A stretch of 64,000 nucleotides of DNA from Thozetella sp. PMI_491 (lineage: Eukaryota > Ascomycota > Sordariomycetes > Chaetosphaeriales > Chaetosphaeriaceae). A program made the translations under genes and the position numbers. Location: the NCBI GenBank assembly GCA_021432635.1, contig MU270103.1:62001-126000 (forward strand), in the 5' to 3' direction. Numbering within the stretch: the stretch's first letter is position 1; each line of letters opens with the position of its first letter. The notes below the pieces were generated by a model that saw only the letters and a list, made by a program, of their open reading frames with translations, did no database searches and was not told where the DNA came from. Positions 59,205 through 64,000 of the stretch are shown here, piece after piece.

Positions 59205-61009
59205 CGCAGATGGGCGAGAAATTGCCGGGAGTTCGGATAAGATGAGGCTTGGCAGGCACGGCGTTTGGTATATGTCGATATTGTTTAGGACGCGTACGCG
59301 TATTGGAGAGAGTGTAGTATATATCCCACCCGAGGATGCGCGCACCGCCGAGATTGGAAGAAAAAAAAATCCTGCCCACGATGAAAATAGGAACGACCAA
59401 AGGCTGTGACAGTTGTATTTCAGGGCTATAGCTTGAACTAACCCCGTCTCCCCTGCTAGCCGATCAACCAACTGTGATATCAGTCGAGCTCGTGCTGGCA
59501 CGATGGCAGAACCTCTGCTCCCTAGCTCCTTTGGTAAGTCAGCTGTAGACTTTTCTCGCCGGCCAGCAAAAACACATCCCATAGCGACAGGCTGGAAACG
59601 CAAGTGCGGTCCGAGTCCGAACACCACCAACCAGAGGCACGGCTTCTCCCAGCCCGGGTAAAGAGAGAGAGGAAAGGAGCGGTTCGAGGAAGCAGGGGCA
59701 TCCCTGGAGGCCGTACCGTCGATGTGCGTGTTGGATCGATCGGGCATTTGATTTGCGCCTCCTTCGCCGTGCTCTTGGTTGGGCGATATCTGTTGTGCTT
59801 TGGGACGAAAGCCAGCGGTGTGGTTGGCTGTCTGTCCGTGCCGTGGGTTGAAGGCCCGTACGAGCGATCGTGTTGCGGGTCAAAACGCAGAGCGCAGTGA
59901 CCACTAATTGCCAGTTTTGCCAGTCACTGCAGCGGGCTGCTCGGGTGTGTTTTTATGCACTCCACCCCGCCGCTCCACCCCAGCCTGCGTTTCGCCCGGA
60001 TCTTCAAACCGCGTAGGCTTGAAGACTTTGCAAGATCTGCCACAAGCGCGACATCGCTAGAGATGCGGGCGGAGAGTGGCTTTGCACTGCCACTTCCGTA
60101 CGGACCGCAGTCCGACTGTCTGGCAAGAGCGATTAAAAGAGAGGAAGGGAGGCAGGTGTAAGTGCTAGCGTGAGCGGTGGGATTAGCTTAGTGTCCCTAA
60201 CAGTGGGTCACCAGGGCTCCCTTTCCCAAAGCAAATAAACACCTGCTTCGGGTCGCTGCCCTAGTCGACGTCGAACGGGTGCACCAGGCTGTGTAGAGCC
60301 CATTCTCGTCAACCATCGTAATTTTTGGATTCAATGGGCCAGTCTAGCCCTGCACTGGGCCTCCTGGGCCTTCGTATTTCGGCTGATCGCTTCCTCTGGA
60401 CCGCCATCTCACCTGCGACTCGGATCGTCATGCACACGACGATCAGGGGCGTAGAGACCATAGATCAGGCACGCCCATCACGCACCATCCACACCACGGC
60501 CTCGTGGCTCGCCGTTCATCCTGACGAATTTCCACAGCCAATCTGCTTCGCGAAGGGACTTTTTTCTGTGCACATTCGTCCCGTTCCGGCTAGCAGAGAG
60601 CATGGACCAGAAAGCTTGCTTCCCGAAATGTGGTCCAAGTGGGCGTGATCGTCGATGCTTGTGCGGCTAAGGGGCGAGTGAGCAGTAGAATATGCTCGCA
60701 TCCGTCTGTGTACCGCGACCAGAGGGATGGGGACTCTGGATGCGATGTGCGGAATATAAGGGACGCCAAGAAGTCCCACAACTTGAACTCGCGCTCCCCC
60801 CTGCTAAGTCGCGAGCCTTCTACTCGATGAACCACTCAATTGTTCAGACGGATACTTCACACCAACTCGTGGCTTACCATACCTAACTAGACTCTCCAGG
60901 CATCCAGCACGCGAGCGACGCGACGGATGACGGGTCATCCGCGGTGTCGAGCGACGAGTTGACAGAGTGAGCGAGTACGTGGGCCAGACGGCGAGACACA
61001 GGCTGGACC
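59205..61009. other. Intergenic, promoter of the CE5 esterase gene
   Basis: About 1.8 kb between two plus-strand secreted-enzyme genes. Open frames here do not resemble known proteins. No specific regulatory sites called. Confidence 0.5.
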
Positions 61010-61875
61010 ATGAGGTCCTCATCATTACCATGCGGCCTCGTCGGCCTCATAGGCCTGACAAACAGCATGGTGGCGGGAGCCGTCATCAGGGTCAACATCT
61101 GTCCTGCCATCCACATCTTCGGTGCCCGAGAAACGACCTTGCCCCAAGGGTTCGGGACAACCAAAGTCCTCATCGACCTGATCCAACGGGTATTTCCGGG
61201 CGCGACCGCTGAGGAAATCATCTACCCTGCCGCTGGCGGTACTAATGCTGAATACGCCGCCAGCGTGACCCAGGGTGTCGCCGCAGTGCGCAATCAACTG
61301 GACGATTTCCAAAGCCAGTGTCCGAACTCGATCGTCATCATGCACGGATACTCCCAGGCAAGTCATGAGCATCTTGAGCCGCGGGACCGCGCGGTGCTCC
61401 CTACATGCTATGCCACGAGGAGACTGACCCTGTTTTTCATAGGGAGCCCAGATTATGGACGACGCCTTCTGCGGCGGCCCCGACGGGACGAGCCTGAACT
61501 CAACCGTGCCTCTGGTCTCGAGAGTCGCCGCCAGGAATGTCGCGGCCATCATCCTCATGGGAGACCCAAGGCATGTGGGTGGCCTGCCGTACAACGCCGG
61601 CAATGCCACGGGACCCGGAGTGAGTCTACCTCAATGGCACTTTATGCGCTCGCGGTGGCCCATCGCGCTGACAGCATGCTCTTTAGTTCGCGGCTCGACC
61701 AGTAGGATTCCAATGTCCGGCTTTCCAAGACCGGATGCAGCTTTACTGCGACTCACCCGATCCGTTCTGCTCGAACGGTACGAACAACGCGGTGGGATCA
61801 GCAGTGCACGAGGGGTATGGTAAAGAGTACGGCCATGATGCCCTGAGATTCATCCTTGGCAAGGTGATTGCGTGA
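61010..61875 (+). CDS. Secreted cutinase/acetylxylan esterase, family CE5
   Basis: Encodes 237 residues of a secreted serine esterase that removes acetyl groups from xylan or cleaves cutin; the C-terminal half looks more like acetylxylan esterase. Exons: 61010-61357, 61443-61619, 61687-61875. The first intron uses a GC donor (CAG|GCAAGT) and ends CATAG; splicing joins HGYSQ to GAQIMDDAF, rebuilding the nucleophile motif GYSQG with Ser115. The second intron is GTGAGT to TTTAG. A signal peptide (LPCGLVGLIGLTNSMVAGA) comes first, then the mature domain with VNICPAIHIFGARETT. The likely acid is D200 (SPDPFC) and the likely base H216 (VHEGYGKEYG). Six or more Cys suit the family's disulfides. It is convergent with the Zn2Cys6 gene, only 139 bp away. 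Confidence 0.9.
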
Positions 61876-62014
61876 TCAATGTGCGGTACGCTATAATGCT
61901 TTATATATTCCTGCTATCCGCCCGCAGGCGTACAGGACACGCCAGGTATGGGAGGCAGAGAGAGCTGTAGGATGATTTGCCAGCGCGTCGGTAGCTAGTG
62001 TGCGTCGCCCGCCG

Positions 62015-63749
62015 TCATGAATTTAATGCCCCATCAAATGCATCCTGGCCTGGTCTTTCGTATACCTCGGGGCTTGTCGCAGCATAGGTCTTCTGGAACT
62101 TGGCCAGAACCCCTAGCAACCAGAGCTGCTCGCGGAGCTCGGCGAATTCGTAGGCGATCCGGACTGGATATCCAACCCGGTACGGCCCCATCACGCCGGC
62201 ACTCACCGTCTCGACGGAGCGGAGGATGTTGCGGGCCAGTTCCTTGTTGTTCTCGGCGTAATCGACTGGGAACCCGCAGATGGTCAGGCATCCCTGGACA
62301 ATGCTCAAGGTTGCCCAGTAGCCCATGTACAGGCTTCCATGCCAGGGACTCTGGTACTCCAGGACGTGCTCAAAAATGGTCCCAGGATCTTTGGATGGGA
62401 TATCTACTGGACCTGGCGCCATGCTGCTGAATAACTGGTACCAGACCAGCAGGTCGTCCCGCAGCTTTACTGCCTGCTGGATAAGTGCAGGCACCCTGCT
62501 AGTGTCTACCGGCAGGCCGTGTCTCATGGCATCTCTCATCACCCACGCATACTTCAGGATGCTGGGGACTTTGGCAAGGCTGACAAAGTATAGGTCGACA
62601 AGCTGCGTGAGCTCGGGCACGATGGGCATGTGATGACCCTCGTTGCCCAGCAGCACTCTCTGCCAGCTCGGCCTTGCTAGAAAGCAGTCTTTTAGGTTGA
62701 AGAGACAATCCATGACCTAGACGTGGTTAACCTGTGTGGGCGGCGAGGCATCGGACGACCCGTTGACCACAGACGGCTCGGGGACCGGGAAGAGACTGGT
62801 CAGGAAGAGGCGCTTACCATCATCGGCCGCATAGAAAGCAGCATCTGCCTGTCGAAAGGATTCTGGTGCGCCGCAGGGCCACGTTGAAGAATCAACCAGG
62901 CCACGCCGCTGGCGTGCTTCATCCAGGTGTCTGGATGACTCGTTCCTGCGAACATCTAAAGGTGAACGAGGAGGTATTAGCCCCGCGCGCTCGAAGGCCA
63001 GGCACTCGAAGCCCGGGCCGGCTTACCTCAAACATAGCCAGAATCATGGCCGAAGCCAGAGTTTCCGAATTGCTCCATTCGGTGGGGTGGTCCAGGGCTC
63101 TCTGGAGGGCCACGAGAGACTGGCCGTAGACGTGCCGACTCTCGGCAAGGAGGCGCTGGTCGTCGTTGGCCTTGCCAAGCATCTGCAGAACGAAGGCGGC
63201 CATGGCGGAGTCGAGCGTGATCTTGTTGCCCAGGTGCGGGGGCACCATGGTGTTGATCCAGGTATTGAAGATGCGGACCTCGTCCGCATGAGCGCCTTCG
63301 CGGAGGGATTGTAGAATGTTGCCCAAGAACAGCCCCCGGTTGTCCGCCGGGGTCAGAAGCGTTAGGGATTGGCTGTTGGGCAGAGAGCCCGTGCGGGAGT
63401 TCGCGCCGGAAGAACTGCTGCCGTCGACGGAGAACACGCCGGGCGTGCCCGAGGCCGGCGTGGGGTCCCCGGGGGGAGAGGTGCGCGCGCCGCCGCCGCT
63501 CGACTTGGCCGACGAGGATGAGGGAGTGGCGGTGGATGATGATGATGAGGATTGACCATCTTCCGGGCTTCCAGCCTTGTTGCGGGAACGGACGGCATGC
63601 TTGCCAGCCACGAACTTGAAGCCACGTTCATAGCCGGGGCAGTCGGCGCCGTACTTGATACAATTGCCACAGGCCGGCTTCTGCTGGTCGCATTTCACCC
63701 GGCGCTTGACGCACAGCTGGCAGCCGGTGCTCCGGGGCACGCCGACCAT
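62015..63749 (-). CDS. Zn2Cys6 fungal transcription factor
   Basis: Encodes about 520 residues. Exons: 63749-63027, 62955-62818, 62716-62015; introns of 71 and 101 bp with GTAAGC donors. The N-terminal binuclear zinc cluster is complete: Cys10, 13, 20, 27, 30 and 37 in CQLCVKRRVKC and CGNCIKYGADC (CX2CX6CX6CX2CX6C), which binds CGG-type DNA sites. A Ser-rich linker (about 60-130) precedes a helical regulatory region of the fungal-specific type (DEVRIFNTWINTMVPPHLG, LLSMRPMM-VMDCLFNLKDC). MVGVPRSTGC is a common start for this subfamily and is chosen over an open but low-complexity upstream extension that reaches 63944. Targets are unknown; closeness to secreted hydrolase genes hints at, but does not prove, local control. 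Confidence 0.88.
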
Positions 63750-64000
63750 CTTGACAGCAGGCGCACGGTTCGGTCGCCGACGCTGAGGTTGACGATGTTG
63801 TCCGACATGTTGTTTGGGGGCCCCTCCCCAAGTGAGGCTGAACTTGGACCCCTGCTTGCGCAAGCTCCGAAAGGTGTGTGTCGGGGGTGCTAGGTGGCTT
63901 GGCGCTCTCTCCAGTCCGATCCCAGATCCCGCCGCCCGATCCACCGGCCCTGCTGCGGGGCCAATCCGCGGCCACGGGCGCCGTACCCGGGGCGGCCCAG
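63750..64000. promoter_or_regulatory. Upstream region of the Zn2Cys6 gene
   Basis: The last 251 bp of the window, upstream of the transcription-factor ATG. Open in the same frame to 63944 but without conserved sequence; probably leader and promoter. Confidence 0.45.

Noticed and set aside
58041-63749. Secondary-metabolite gene cluster
   Set aside because: No polyketide synthase, NRPS, terpene cyclase or tailoring P450 is present near the transcription factor.
63750-63944. Upstream extension of the Zn2Cys6 protein
   Set aside because: Open frame only; MVGVPRSTGC is the usual start for this type and the extra residues are not recognisable.
1-64000. tRNA, rRNA and CRISPR features
   Set aside because: No GGTTCGANTCC-type box with a matching cloverleaf, no rRNA-like sequence and no regularly spaced repeat array were seen by eye.

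Overview
The window is nuclear DNA from a filamentous ascomycete, most likely a Sordariomycete. The eIF3a, G-gamma, PP1, RIX1 and YPP1 products read like Neurospora/Chaetomium-type proteins. Genes have short introns (about 50-125 bp in most cases) with GTRNGT donors and CTRAC-type branch sites, and intergenic DNA is GC-rich with many homopolymer runs. The genus cannot be named from the sequence alone. I find 16 protein-coding genes, one of them cut by the left edge, and no convincing rRNA, tRNA, CRISPR array or intact mobile element.

Layout. 1-9 kb holds housekeeping and signalling genes: eIF3a (-, partial), a G-protein gamma subunit (+), a Rdx/SelW-type thioredoxin-fold protein (+) and the PP1 catalytic subunit (-). 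A 4.6-kb gene-free stretch follows, with an assembly gap at 9905-9985. 13-23 kb carries a PHD-finger NTO1-like chromatin protein (-) and a leucine-rich-repeat protein (-). From 23.3 to 33.4 kb lies a 10-kb stretch with no recognisable gene, containing two long poly-C tracts around a 25-bp tandem repeat.

33.4-46.3 kb is dense and rich in mitochondrial functions: an MRX15/TMEM223-like membrane protein (-), the pyruvate dehydrogenase E3-binding protein PDX1 (+), an OPT-family oligopeptide transporter (-), a mitochondrial-type beta-ketoacyl-ACP synthase (+), the complex III assembly factor CBP3 (+) and dihydrofolate reductase (-). 46.7-55.7 kb holds YPP1 (PI4-kinase scaffold, -), RIX1 (60S ribosome biogenesis, +) and a WW-domain protein (-). 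58-64 kb has an accessory flavour: a secreted, probably GPI-anchored GH16-like enzyme (+), a secreted CE5 cutinase/acetylxylan esterase (+) and, convergent with it, a Zn2Cys6 transcription factor (-).

Exon structures were built by hand from splice signals, reading-frame continuity and remembered family sequences; every junction given preserves the frame. The most unusual gene-structure features are two first coding exons that consist only of the ATG (eIF3a, YPP1) and a GC-AG intron that splits the catalytic-serine motif of the CE5 esterase. No wholly new multi-gene system was recognised.
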